From NCBI GenBank assembly GCA_021200315.1, contig JAJQGU010000024.1, positions 1 through 39,215 of the forward strand: DNA of 39,215 bases, in the 5' to 3' direction. The DNA comes from Akkermansiaceae bacterium. Lineage in GTDB: Bacteria; Verrucomicrobiota; Verrucomicrobiia; Verrucomicrobiales; Akkermansiaceae. Of this stretch, positions 22,030 to 30,348 are shown one piece after another. Below the pieces are notes generated by a model. It worked only from the letters and a program-made list of their open reading frames with translations. It was not told the origin of the DNA and made no database searches. The stretch's first letter is position 1. Every line of letters starts with the position of its first letter. The position numbers were made by a program, and so were the translations under genes.

Positions 22030-23947
22030 ACCACAGCATCGCAAAACTCTCGACGAGCGCAGCCGGGCCACCGATCTGGAACGCCTGCGGCATTCCTGCG
22101 CGCACGTCCTCGCCACCGCTCTCTGCCGCCTCTGGCCGGACGCCCAGCTGGCCGCCGGCCCGGCCATCGAGAACGGCTTCTACTACGACGTCGAGCTCGG
22201 CCACAAAATCTCCGCCGGAGACTTCGGCAAGATCGAGCAGGAGATGAAAAAAATCGTCAAGGAGAACGCTCCCTTCGAGCGAAGCGTCGTCACCCGCGCC
22301 GAAGCCGTCGCCCTGGCCGAATCGGGCGCCCTGGGCTCCGTGGGGCCCCGCTCCGTGCCCTCCGTCTTCAAGCTCGACATCCTGCGGGGCATTCCCGAAG
22401 ATGAAGAGATCTCCCTCTACCGCAACGGCGATTTCACCGACCTCTGCGCCGGCCCCCACGCGGCCCGCACAGGCAACTGCAAGGCGTTCAAGATCATGAG
22501 CATCGCCTCCGCCTTTTACAAGGGGGACAGGAACCGCCCCATGCTGCAGCGCGTCTACGGCACCTGCTTCCCGACCCGCGCCCAGCTGGACGAACACCTC
22601 GCCCGCCTCGAAGAGGCGCGGAAGCGCGACCATCGCCGCCTCGGGCGCGAAATGGGGCTCTTCTCCATCGACGAAATGGTCGGGCAGGGACTCGTGCTCT
22701 GGAAGCCCAAGGGCGCCATCATCCGCCGCCAGCTCCAAGCCTTCATCACCGAAGAGCTCGACCGCATCGGCTACTCGCAGGTCTACACCCCCAACATCGG
22801 CAAGCTCGATCTCTACAAGACCTCCGGGCACTGGGAGCACTACAAGGAAAGCCAGTTCCCGCCCATCCCCGACCCGGACGACTTCAAGAGGCTGCGCGAT
22901 GAAAAGGCCAGCTGCGCCGATCTCTTCAACAGGCTGGACGACGGGACGATCGCCGGCTTCATGCTGAAGCCCATGAACTGCCCGCACCACATCCGCATCT
23001 ACGCGGGCGATCCCCACTCCTACCGCGACCTTCCCGTGCGCCTCGCCGAATTCGGTACGGTCTACCGCTGGGAGCAGAGCGGCGAGCTGGGCGGCATGAC
23101 GCGCGTGCGCTGCTTCACCCAGGACGACGCGCACATCTTCTGCCGCCCCGACCAGATCAAGCAGGAAGTGCGGCAGTGCATCGGCATCGTGAAACACATC
23201 CTCGGCACCCTGCACATGAACGGCTACCGGGTGCGCCTCTCCCTGCGCGACAGCGAATACGCCGATCCCAAGTACGTGGGCGGCCGGGAGATCTGGGAGC
23301 CCGCCGAGCAGGCGCTGCGCGAAGTGCTGTCCGAAAGCGGCTTCGACTACACCGAGGCCGAGAACGAAGCCGCCTTCTACGGGCCGAAGATCGATTTCAT
23401 CGTGAAAGACGTGATCGGGCGGGACTGGCAGCTCGGCACCGTGCAGGTGGACTACAACCTGCCCGAGAGGTTTGACCTCCAGTACACCGGTTCGGACAAC
23501 AAGCCGCACCGCCCCGTGATGATCCACCGCGCGCCCTTCGGCTCGATGGAGAGGTTCACCGGGCTGCTGATCGAACACTTCGAGGGCAAATTCCCCACGT
23601 GGCTCGCCCCCGAGCAGGCCCGCGTGCTCCCCATCTCCGAAAAGACGGCCGACGCGGCGGAAGCTCTGCGCCGCCTGCTGGCGGATCGGGGCGTGCGCAC
23701 GACGCTCGACGCCTCGTCCGACAAGATCGGCGCCAAGATCCGCAACGCGAGGCTCGACAAGGTGCCCTACATGCTCGTGATCGGCCCCCGCGAGGCGGAA
23801 GAGGGCAGAATCTCCGTCCGCCACCGCGATCTGGGGGATCTCGGCGCCTTTGACACGCAGGCGTTTCTCGCCGCGCTCGGGGAGGAAATCGCCGAGCGTC
23901 TCGTCGCCCCGAAATTTGAGGTTGCCAACGCGGAGGGAACCCGCTAA
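22022..23947 (+). CDS. thrS: Threonyl-tRNA synthetase (TGS-less, cyanobacterial/PVC type)
   Basis: A 641-aa class II ThrRS. It begins almost directly at the editing domain (LERLRHSCAHVLATAL, about residue 19), so the N-terminal TGS domain of E. coli ThrRS is missing. The tRNA-SAD region carries DLCAGPH. The catalytic core has MNCPHHIRIY, RLAEFGTVYRWEQSGELGGMTRVR (motif 2), FTQDDAHIFC, and motif 3 PVMIHRAPFGSMERF; the zinc ligands (Cys in MNCP, His in DDAH, His in MIHR) are present. An insert of roughly 25 aa (PPIPDPDDFKRLRDEKAS...) precedes MNCP, as I recall in cyanobacterial and verrucomicrobial enzymes. The anticodon-binding domain closes the protein. The ATG at 22022 is the first good in-frame start. 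Confidence 0.94.
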   Translation: MSEPQHRKTLDERSRATDLERLRHSCAHVLATALCRLWPDAQLAAGPAIENGFYYDVELGHKISAGDFGKIEQEMKKIVKENAPFERSVVTRAEAVALAESGALGSVGPRSVPSVFKLDILRGIPEDEEISLYRNGDFTDLCAGPHAARTGNCKAFKIMSIASAFYKGDRNRPMLQRVYGTCFPTRAQLDEHLARLEEARKRDHRRLGREMGLFSIDEMVGQGLVLWKPKGAIIRRQLQAFITEELDRIGYSQVYTPNIGKLDLYKTSGHWEHYKESQFPPIPDPDDFKRLRDEKASCADLFNRLDDGTIAGFMLKPMNCPHHIRIYAGDPHSYRDLPVRLAEFGTVYRWEQSGELGGMTRVRCFTQDDAHIFCRPDQIKQEVRQCIGIVKHILGTLHMNGYRVRLSLRDSEYADPKYVGGREIWEPAEQALREVLSESGFDYTEAENEAAFYGPKIDFIVKDVIGRDWQLGTVQVDYNLPERFDLQYTGSDNKPHRPVMIHRAPFGSMERFTGLLIEHFEGKFPTWLAPEQARVLPISEKTADAAEALRRLLADRGVRTTLDASSDKIGAKIRNARLDKVPYMLVIGPREAEEGRISVRHRDLGDLGAFDTQAFLAALGEEIAERLVAPKFEVANAEGTR

Positions 23948-23950
23948 TAT
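23922..23950 (+). promoter_or_regulatory. infC promoter inside the thrS 3' end
   Basis: TTGCCA (23922-23927) lies in the last codons of thrS. After a 17-bp spacer, TAATAT (23945-23950) overlaps the thrS TAA stop. The -10 ends 8 nt before the infC GTG. infC may therefore be expressed both from thrS readthrough and from its own leaderless transcript. Confidence 0.55.
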
Positions 23951-23958
23951 ACACTCCA

Positions 23959-24591
23959 GTGCCAAAGCCACCTACGAACAGCATACAGAATCGCCGGCGC
24001 TTCCGATCCCGCGACGAACAGATTCGAGTCAATGAACGCATCCGCGCGCCGAAAGTCCGCGTGATCACCGCCTCGGGCGAACAGCTCGGCATCATGTACA
24101 CCCGCGAAGCCCTCGAAAAGGCGAAGGCCGTCGGGCTCGACCTCGTCGAAGTGGCGCCGAACGCCGATCCCCCCGTCTGCCGGGTGATCGACTACGGCAA
24201 GTACAAGTATCAGCAGTCCAAGCTCCAGAAAGGCAGCAAGAGCCGCGCCGTCCGCATGAAGGAGGTGAAGCTGCGCATCGGCACCGACGTCAATGACTAC
24301 AACGTCAAGATGTCCCACTCCGAAAGCTTTCTCGACCACGGGCACAAGGTCCGCTTTCATCTCCGCTTCCGGGGGCGCGAAAACGCACATCAGGAGCTCG
24401 GCATCGAGCTGCTGCAGAAAGTGGCGGGGGATCTCAGGACCATGGGGCAGATCGACCAGCAGCCCCGCCTCGCCGGCAATACGGCCAGCATGGTGCTCTC
24501 TCCCCTGCCCGCCCAGCAGCGCGTCAAGAAATTCACCAGATACGACGACGACTTCGACGCCGAGTCCGAAGAATTCGACGTCGAGGAATAG
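23959..24591 (+). CDS. infC: Translation initiation factor IF-3
   Basis: A 210-aa IF-3, which binds the 30S subunit, checks start-codon pairing and prevents premature 50S joining. The N-domain is RVNERIRAPKVRVITASGEQLGIMYTREALEKAKAVGLDLVEVAPNADPPVCRVIDYGK. A lysine-rich linker follows, then the C-domain with HKVRFHLRFRGRENAHQELG. About 23 extra residues at the C-terminus are very acidic (DDDFDAESEEFDVEE). The start is GTG, 8 nt after a -10 box and 11 nt after the thrS stop, with no Shine-Dalgarno sequence. The thrS-infC order is widely conserved in bacteria. In E. coli infC has an AUU start and is autoregulated by IF-3; a leaderless GTG start could allow analogous control here (inference). 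Confidence 0.95.
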   Translation: MPKPPTNSIQNRRRFRSRDEQIRVNERIRAPKVRVITASGEQLGIMYTREALEKAKAVGLDLVEVAPNADPPVCRVIDYGKYKYQQSKLQKGSKSRAVRMKEVKLRIGTDVNDYNVKMSHSESFLDHGHKVRFHLRFRGRENAHQELGIELLQKVAGDLRTMGQIDQQPRLAGNTASMVLSPLPAQQRVKKFTRYDDDFDAESEEFDVEE

Positions 24592-24624
24592 CGGGGGGGG
24601 GAAGAGGCGGCCGCCTGTCCGCCC

Positions 24625-24639
24625 CGCCGCCGGGCGGCG
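24625..24639 (+). terminator. Hairpin between infC and pgsA
   Basis: CGCCGC-CGG-GCGGCG followed by TTT, 33 nt after the infC stop. It is short and may be only a partial terminator, since pgsA has no clear promoter after it. Confidence 0.35.
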
Positions 24640-24660
24640 TTTCAGCGAATTTCGGGTTTC

Positions 24661-25290
24661 ATGCTCAATCTTCCGAACATCATCACCTTGTCGCGCATCG
24701 CGCTCGTCGTCGTCTTCACGGCGCTCCTTTCTCTGAAGGGCGGCGCGGCGGAGAACGCATTCGCCTCGTTCGCGGGGAGCGCGTTCCCGGGGGGCTCCCC
24801 CTTCGCCGCCCTCGCGCTCGCCGCCTTCATTCTGGCGGCCGCCTCCGACTGGCTCGACGGCTATCTCGCCCGGCGCCTCGGCCAGGTGACCACCTTCGGC
24901 AAGCTCATCGACCCGCTGGCGGACAAGATCCTGGTTTCTACGGCCTTCATCTACCTCACCCGGGCGGGCTATTGCCCCTTCTGGGTGACGGCGCTCATCA
25001 TCTGCCGGGAGTTTCTGGTCACGGGGCTGCGCCAGATCGTGCAGAGCCGGGGGCACGTCATGGCGGCGGATCGTCTCGGGAAGTGGAAGACGGCCTGCCA
25101 GCTGGCCTACTGCATCGCCTGCCTCCTGCACCTCGCCTGCGGCGCATCCGCCGGGGCGGCTCCGGCGCTTCTGATCGACGGCCCCTCCGCCGTTCTGCTC
25201 CGCGGGTGGCTCCTCGCCGGGGCCACGCTCCTCACTCTCTGGTCCGGCCTGAACTACTGCGTCTCCGCGCACCGTCTTCTCAAAGGCTAG
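24661..25290 (+). CDS. pgsA: CDP-diacylglycerol-glycerol-3-phosphate 3-phosphatidyltransferase
   Basis: A 209-aa integral membrane enzyme making phosphatidylglycerol phosphate, the first committed step to PG and cardiolipin. The N-terminus MLNLPNIITLSRI is standard. The CDP-alcohol phosphotransferase motif D-x2-DG-x2-AR-x8-G-x3-D-x3-D is complete: D63, D66, G67, A70, R71, G80, D84, D88. Hydrophobic segments account for about five or six membrane helices. An extra loop after the first helix (GGAAENAFASFAGSAFPGGSPF) is longer than in short PgsA proteins. It is 69 nt after infC without a Shine-Dalgarno sequence. It may be transcribed with infC. Confidence 0.92.
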   Translation: MLNLPNIITLSRIALVVVFTALLSLKGGAAENAFASFAGSAFPGGSPFAALALAAFILAAASDWLDGYLARRLGQVTTFGKLIDPLADKILVSTAFIYLTRAGYCPFWVTALIICREFLVTGLRQIVQSRGHVMAADRLGKWKTACQLAYCIACLLHLACGASAGAAPALLIDGPSAVLLRGWLLAGATLLTLWSGLNYCVSAHRLLKG

Positions 25291-25329
25291 CGGCGGCGCG
25301 CCCCGCCGGGCGGCGCACGTGAAACGGGC

Positions 25330-25358
25330 TTGCCTCGGCCGCGGGCCGGTGGCAGAAT
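25330..25358 (+). promoter_or_regulatory. sufS promoter
   Basis: TTGCCT (25330-25335), a 17-bp spacer and CAGAAT (25353-25358). The predicted leader to the ATG at 25387 is about 22 nt and contains only a weak GGAAG. This unit is not leaderless. Confidence 0.5.
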
Positions 25359-25386
25359 AGGCGCCAGCCGGAAGATCGGTTCCTCT

Positions 25387-26613
25387 ATGCTGAACATCGA
25401 AGCCATACGCAGCCAGTTTCCCATTCTCGCCGTCAAGGCGCACGGCCAGCGGCTGGTCTATCTGGACAACGCCGCCACCACCCAGAAGCCTCTCCGCGTC
25501 CTCGACGCCTCCCGCGCCTACTACGAAACGGCCAACGCCAACGTGCACCGCGGGGCGCACTACCTGAGCGGACTGGCCACCGAGGCGCACGAGCGCGCCC
25601 GCCGCACGGCCGCGGACTTTCTCCGCGCCCCCTCCCCCAACGGCATCATCTTCACCTCCGGCTGCACCATGGGCATCAACCTCGCGGCGCAGACGCTCGC
25701 CGCCTGGAAAGGCGTCCGGCGGGGCGACGAAGTGATCATCAGCGCGGATTCCCACCACTCGAACATCGTCCCCTGGCAGATTCTCTGCGAACGGCGGGGT
25801 CTGACGCTGCGCGTCGTCCCCCTGACCGAGGAGCTCACCTTCGACGAGGACGCCTTCGCCGCGATGCTCTCGGCAAAGACGAAGGTGGTGGCCCTGCCCC
25901 TCATTTCAAACGCCCTCGGCCTGGTGAACCCGCTGAAGCGCGCATTCGCCGCCGCGAAGCGGGCCAACCCGCGCGCGGTCACCCTCGCGGACGGCGCCCA
26001 GGCCGCCGCCTCTATGCCCGTCGACGTGCAGGAGCTCGGCTGCGATTTCTACGCGTTCTCGGGGCACAAGATGTACGCACCCATGGGCACGGGCGTGCTG
26101 TGGGGGCGCGAAGAGCTCCTCGAGGAGCTCCCCCCCTGGCTGGCCGGCGGCGAAATGATCCGCGAAGTGACGTTCGAGAAGACGACGTTCAACGCCCTGC
26201 CCTTCAAATACGAGGCGGGCACCCCCGACGTGGAGGGCGCCGTCGCCCTGGCCGCCGCCATGGATTTCATGCGGGAGATCGGCATGCAGAATATCCACGG
26301 GCACGAGGCCGCGCTCACGGCCGCGCTCTTCGACGGGCTCTCGGCGCTGCCCGGGGTGCGCGTGCTCGGCCCCCGCGCCCCACGCGGCCCCCTGGTCTCC
26401 ATTGCCGCGCAGCGCGCGCACCCCTACGACATCGGCGCCCTGCTCGACCAAATGGGCATCGCCGTGCGCACGGGGCACCACTGCTGCCAGCCTCTCATGC
26501 AGCGGCTCGGCATCACCGGCACGACGCGCTTCTCGCTCGGCGTCTACAACACCGAAGAAGACGTCCGCGCCGCGCTTTCCGGCACGGAGCGCGCCCTGGC
26601 CATGCTCGCCTAG
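25387..26613 (+). CDS. sufS: Cysteine desulfurase, SufS/CsdA type
   Basis: A 408-aa PLP enzyme (class V aminotransferase fold) that takes sulfur from cysteine for Fe-S cluster assembly. The N-terminus [28 protein letters not shown] is typical of SufS. The PLP lysine is K228 in [12 protein letters not shown]. The persulfide-forming cysteine is C366 in [11 protein letters not shown], the type II SufS context (RxGHHC), with an additional Cys367. [12 protein letters not shown] contains the PLP-stacking His. No sufBCD or sufU/E genes are nearby, so it stands alone here. PFOR, with several 4Fe-4S clusters, is an obvious client of the pathway. Confidence 0.93.
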   Translation: MLNIEAIRSQFPILAVKAHGQRLVYLDNAATTQKPLRVLDASRAYYETANANVHRGAHYLSGLATEAHERARRTAADFLRAPSPNGIIFTSGCTMGINLAAQTLAAWKGVRRGDEVIISADSHHSNIVPWQILCERRGLTLRVVPLTEELTFDEDAFAAMLSAKTKVVALPLISNALGLVNPLKRAFAAAKRANPRAVTLADGAQAAASMPVDVQELGCDFYAFSGHKMYAPMGTGVLWGREELLEELPPWLAGGEMIREVTFEKTTFNALPFKYEAGTPDVEGAVALAAAMDFMREIGMQNIHGHEAALTAALFDGLSALPGVRVLGPRAPRGPLVSIAAQRAHPYDIGALLDQMGIAVRTGHHCCQPLMQRLGITGTTRFSLGVYNTEEDVRAALSGTERALAMLA

Positions 26614-26621
26614 CTTCGGGG

Positions 26622-26650
26622 TGGACATCCCGCGCTCCTCGTGCTATCCT
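26622..26650 (+). promoter_or_regulatory. icd promoter
   Basis: TGGACA (26622-26627), a 17-bp spacer and TATCCT (26645-26650) with an extended TGC. The start near 26657 leaves a leader of about 51 nt with a weak AGAAGA before the ATG at 26708. Confidence 0.6.
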
Positions 26651-26707
26651 CCCTCTTTTCCATACCGTCATTCTCCGCACATTCCATCCGCACCAGAAGA
26701 ACACGCC

Positions 26708-27931
26708 ATGTCTGACAACGACCGCATCACCAAAACGCCCGAGGGCCTGCTCGTGCCCGACCATCCCACCATCCCCTTCATCATCGGCGACGGCTGCGGG
26801 CCCGACATCTGGGCTGCCGCCTCGCGCGTCGTGAACGCCGCCGTCGCCGCGGCCTACGGGGGCGCGCGCCGCATCGCCTGGAAAGAACTGCCCGCCGGGC
26901 GCAAGGCGTTCGACGCGCTCGGCACCTGGCTGCCGGAGGAGACGCTGGCGGCCTTCCGCCGCTATCTCGTGGGCATCAAGGGGCCTCTGGCCACGCCGGT
27001 GGGCGGCGGCATCCGCAGTCTCAACGTGGCTCTGCGCCAGGGGCTCGACCTCTACTGCTGCGTGCGCCCCGTGCGCCATTTCCCGGGCATCGAGACGCCA
27101 GTCAGGCATCCGGAGAAAGTCGACATGGTGATCTTCCGCGAAAACACGGAAGACATCTACTCGGGCATCGAGTTCAAGGCCGGCACGGCCGAGGCGCGCG
27201 CCTTCTTCGACTGGCTCGCCGCCGCCCACCCGGAGCGCGCCGCCAAGGTGCGGTTCCCCGCGAGCAGCAGCTTCGGCGTCAAGCCCGTCTCCCGAGAAGG
27301 CACCGAACGCCTCGTCCGCGCCGCCGTGGAATACGCCCTGGCCAACGGCCTGCCCAGCGTCACGCTCGTGCACAAGGGCAATATCATGAAATTCACCGAG
27401 GGCGGCTTCCGCGACTGGGGTTATGAGCTCGTCCGCCGCGAATTCGGCGGCGAGCCCGTCGGCGGCGGCCCCCGGCTCAGGCTGCCCGGCGGGCTCGTGG
27501 TGAAGGACTGCATCGCCGACGCCTTCCTGCAGGAGATCCTGCTGCACCCGGCCGACTTCGACGTGATCGCCACCCTCAATCTCGACGGCGACTACATTTC
27601 CGACGCGCTCGCGGCGCAGGTGGGCGGCATCGGCATCGCGCCCGGGGGCAACATCAACTACGCCAGCGGCCACGCCATCTTCGAGGCCACGCACGGCACC
27701 GCCCCCCTGCTGGCCGGGAAGGATCTCGCCAACCCCTCCTCCCTGCTCCTCTCCGCCGAGATGATGCTGCGCTACATACAGTGGGCGGAGGCGGCCGATC
27801 TCATCCGGCGGGCGCTCGTCCGCACCATCGGGCGGAAGACGGTCACCGCCGATCTCGCGGAGATGATCCCCGGCGCCGCCGGGCTGAAATGCTCGGAATT
27901 CGCCGACGCCCTCATCGCCCAGCTGAGCTGA
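26708..27931 (+). CDS. icd: NADP-type isocitrate dehydrogenase
   Basis: A 407-aa dimeric isocitrate dehydrogenase of the E. coli type, converting isocitrate to 2-oxoglutarate in the cytoplasm. It opens with [20 protein letters not shown]. The substrate loop [13 protein letters not shown] includes the serine that is phosphorylated in E. coli. [28 protein letters not shown] and the metal ligands in [15 protein letters not shown] follow, then the cofactor segment [25 protein letters not shown]. Cofactor choice (NADP) is inferred from overall similarity to E. coli Icd. No other TCA genes are present. It has its own promoter and an ordinary leader. It is the last native-looking gene before the restriction island. 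Confidence 0.93.
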   Translation: MSDNDRITKTPEGLLVPDHPTIPFIIGDGCGPDIWAAASRVVNAAVAAAYGGARRIAWKELPAGRKAFDALGTWLPEETLAAFRRYLVGIKGPLATPVGGGIRSLNVALRQGLDLYCCVRPVRHFPGIETPVRHPEKVDMVIFRENTEDIYSGIEFKAGTAEARAFFDWLAAAHPERAAKVRFPASSSFGVKPVSREGTERLVRAAVEYALANGLPSVTLVHKGNIMKFTEGGFRDWGYELVRREFGGEPVGGGPRLRLPGGLVVKDCIADAFLQEILLHPADFDVIATLNLDGDYISDALAAQVGGIGIAPGGNINYASGHAIFEATHGTAPLLAGKDLANPSSLLLSAEMMLRYIQWAEAADLIRRALVRTIGRKTVTADLAEMIPGAAGLKCSEFADALIAQLS

Positions 27932-27957
27932 GGGTTCTCCCCTTCTTTCTGGAAAAG

Positions 27958-27989
27958 CCTTTGCCGCGCGCCGCGGCGGCGGGCGAAGG
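27958..27989 (+). terminator. Terminator hairpin after icd
   Basis: CCTTTGCC (27958-27965) pairs with GGCGAAGG (27982-27989) over 8 bp including one G-U. The GC-rich loop can itself pair. CTTTT follows 9 nt later. Confidence 0.5.
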
Positions 27990-28280
27990 TCGGCCGCTTT
28001 TGGGTCAGTCTGATTTAAGGGTATGATCCGATTATAGCTGCCATCTTCACGCCGCCCATCGTTTCATAGACAGAAATGAATTCTCAAAAGGCTTCAGCTG
28101 CGTGTTGAAATGCCGGCCATAAGTGTGCTTTAATCATTGAAGGCGTTTCCAAACGCAGGGCGCGCGCATAAATATTGGCCATAAAAAGCAGCCGCATCTC
28201 TGCCGGCGCATCTGCGGGCTGCCTGGGCTGCGATACAGGCGCTCTTCGCCGAATGGTGTGTGACGGAAAATAACATTGCC

Positions 28281-28309
28281 TGTTCTATGAGCTGAGAGGG
28301 CTGTACAAT
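28281..28309 (+). promoter_or_regulatory. hsd operon promoter
   Basis: TGTTCT (28281-28286), a 17-bp spacer and TACAAT (28304-28309). The leader of about 32 nt carries a clear AGGAG (28334-28338), 9 nt before the hsdM ATG. Confidence 0.5.
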
Positions 28310-28347
28310 AAATAATAAAATGGTAGAATTGTCAGGAGAAAAACGCG

Positions 28348-30348
28348 ATGGACAATCAGATTCATAATCAGATAGTAAGCTTTATATGGGGAATCGCGGA
28401 CGACTGCCTGCGCGACGTGTATGTGCGCGGCAAATACCGCGACGTCATTCTGCCGATGACGGTGATCCGCCGTCTGGACGCCATGCTGGAAGAGACGAAA
28501 CCGGCCGTTCTGGCCATGAAGAGGCGCTTGGACGCAGCGAAAATCGATAACCAGTGGCCCGCGCTGTGCCACGCGGCGGGGCAGGCTTTCTGCAATGCGT
28601 CTCCCTTCCTGCTGAAGGATCTGACCAGCCGCGCCAAACAGCAGACATTGAAGGCGGACTTCATCGCGTATCTCGACGGCTTTTCTCCCAATGTCCAGGT
28701 GATACTGGACAAGTTTAAATTCCGCAGCCAGATCGACACCATGGCGGATGCGGATATTCTCGGCGCGGTTATCGGGAAGTTTACTTCTTCAGATATCAAC
28801 TTAAGCCCGAATCCGATATATAAGGACGAGGCAAAAACCATCCTCAAATATCCCGGCCTCGACAACCACGGTATGGGCACCATCTTTGAGGAGCTGATCC
28901 GCAAGTTCAACGAAGACAACAACGAGGAAGCCGGCGAACACTGGACGCCCCGCGACGTCGTCGAGCTGATGGCAGATCTTGTGTTCATGCCGATTGCTGA
29001 CCAGATTAAAGATGCCTCCTACTCCTGCTATGACGGCGCCTGCGGCACGGGCGGGATGCTCACGGTCGCGCAGGAGAGACTTTTGACGCTGGCCAGAAGC
29101 CGCGGCAAAGAGGTCGCCATCCATCTGTTCGGGCAGGAAATCAACCCGGAAACTTATGCCATCTGCACGGCGGATATGCTGCTGAAGGGCGACGGCGAGG
29201 AAGCCGAGCATATCATGTACGGCTCCACGCTTTCTGATGACCGGCACGCCGCCCGCCGGTTTGACTTCATGCTCTCCAATCCGCCCTACGGAAAAAGCTG
29301 GAAGACCGATGCCGAGAAGATGGGCGGCAAAAAGGAAATCCTCGATACACGCTTCAACGATCTGGAGGGCGGCGGGGTTATGCCGATGATCCCGCGCACC
29401 AGTGATGGGCAGCTTTTGTTCCTCCTGAATAATGTCGCCAAGATGAAAACGGACACGCCGCTTGGCAGCCGCATTGCCGAGGTGCACAACGGCTCTTCTC
29501 TCTTCACGGGAGACGCCGGAAGCGGTGAGAGCAATGCCAGAAGGTATATGATTGAAAATGACCTCGTTGAGGCGATTATCGCCGTGCCGGCCAATATGTT
29601 CTACAACACGGGCATCGGCACTTTCATCTGGGTTCTTTCCAATAAAAAAGAAGAACGCCGCAGGGGCAGAATCCAGCTGATTGACGCCACGGCCATGAAG
29701 TCGCCGCTCCGCAGGAACATGGGCAATAAAACTGCGGAATTCACGCCGGAGATCCGCACAGAAATCCTGCGCATCTTCCTTGAGATGGAAGAAAATGAAA
29801 ATAGCCGGGTTTTTAATAATGAGGAGTTCGGTTACTGGGCAGTAACGGTAGAACGGCCGCTGCGTCTGCGCGTCTGCCCGGAAAGAAAAATCCCCGACGG
29901 CGTTTTGAAATCTGCGGATGCCAAGACCTACGCTTCCGCAATTTCCGCTCTGCCGAAAGATGCCGCCTGGAACGACTGGACGGCATTCGCGAAAGCCACA
30001 AAATTGAAAGCGGGCATCTTGAAGAAAGTGCGCCCGTATATCACAGAAAAGGATTCCTCCGCTCAACCCATCATCGGAGAATCAGATACCGAATTGCGCG
30101 ATACGGAGATTGTCCCGTTTACTTACGCGGGCGGCATTGACGCTTTTATGAAGAACGAAGTGCTGCCCTATGCGCCTGATGCCTGGGTGGATGAAAAGAA
30201 AACTTCTGTCGGTTATGAAGTCAGTTTCACGAAGTATTTTTACAAGCCGACAGAGCTGCGGGCAATGAGCGGGATTCTTGCGGAGCTGTCCGCACTGGAA
30301 CAAGAGGCAACTGGCATGATGGCGGGAATTATGGAGGGGTTACAGTGA
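28348..30348 (+). CDS. hsdM: Type I restriction-modification system, DNA methyltransferase subunit HsdM
   Basis: A 666-aa N6-adenine methyltransferase subunit. An N-terminal HsdM helical domain (residues about 5-160) precedes the catalytic domain. AdoMet motif I is D229-GACGTGGM, and catalytic motif IV is N311-P-P-Y314 (SNPPYGKSWK). EEAGEHWTPRDVVELM is the typical HsdM connector. The C-terminal 200 residues (from about VERPLRLRVCPER) form the longer tail of one HsdM subfamily and probably contact HsdS. It has a strong Shine-Dalgarno sequence, unlike the upstream housekeeping genes. Its TGA overlaps the ATG of hsdS by one base. With HsdS it methylates the host DNA; the recognition sequence cannot be read from the sequence. 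Confidence 0.95.
   Translation: MDNQIHNQIVSFIWGIADDCLRDVYVRGKYRDVILPMTVIRRLDAMLEETKPAVLAMKRRLDAAKIDNQWPALCHAAGQAFCNASPFLLKDLTSRAKQQTLKADFIAYLDGFSPNVQVILDKFKFRSQIDTMADADILGAVIGKFTSSDINLSPNPIYKDEAKTILKYPGLDNHGMGTIFEELIRKFNEDNNEEAGEHWTPRDVVELMADLVFMPIADQIKDASYSCYDGACGTGGMLTVAQERLLTLARSRGKEVAIHLFGQEINPETYAICTADMLLKGDGEEAEHIMYGSTLSDDRHAARRFDFMLSNPPYGKSWKTDAEKMGGKKEILDTRFNDLEGGGVMPMIPRTSDGQLLFLLNNVAKMKTDTPLGSRIAEVHNGSSLFTGDAGSGESNARRYMIENDLVEAIIAVPANMFYNTGIGTFIWVLSNKKEERRRGRIQLIDATAMKSPLRRNMGNKTAEFTPEIRTEILRIFLEMEENENSRVFNNEEFGYWAVTVERPLRLRVCPERKIPDGVLKSADAKTYASAISALPKDAAWNDWTAFAKATKLKAGILKKVRPYITEKDSSAQPIIGESDTELRDTEIVPFTYAGGIDAFMKNEVLPYAPDAWVDEKKTSVGYEVSFTKYFYKPTELRAMSGILAELSALEQEATGMMAGIMEGLQ

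Larger units (their letters stand above)
27932..28347. other. Spacer between icd and the hsd operon
   Basis: 416 bases of falling GC content. The start holds the icd terminator. A promoter-like pair TTGGGT (28000-28005), 16 bp, TATGAT (28022-28027) points right but reaches no gene. On the minus strand a 37-codon frame (starting MRLLFMANIYARAL) ends near 28090; I do not recognise it, and it may be a fragment. No direct repeats, tRNA or integrase site mark an insertion edge. Confidence 0.4.

Noticed and set aside
21974..23971. A 665-codon minus-strand frame opposite thrS, and similar frames opposite lysS (9683-11371), infC/pgsA (23944-25758) and icd (26513-27694)
   Set aside because: These frames stay open because of third-position GC in the true genes; none shows motifs, a start signal or a promoter.
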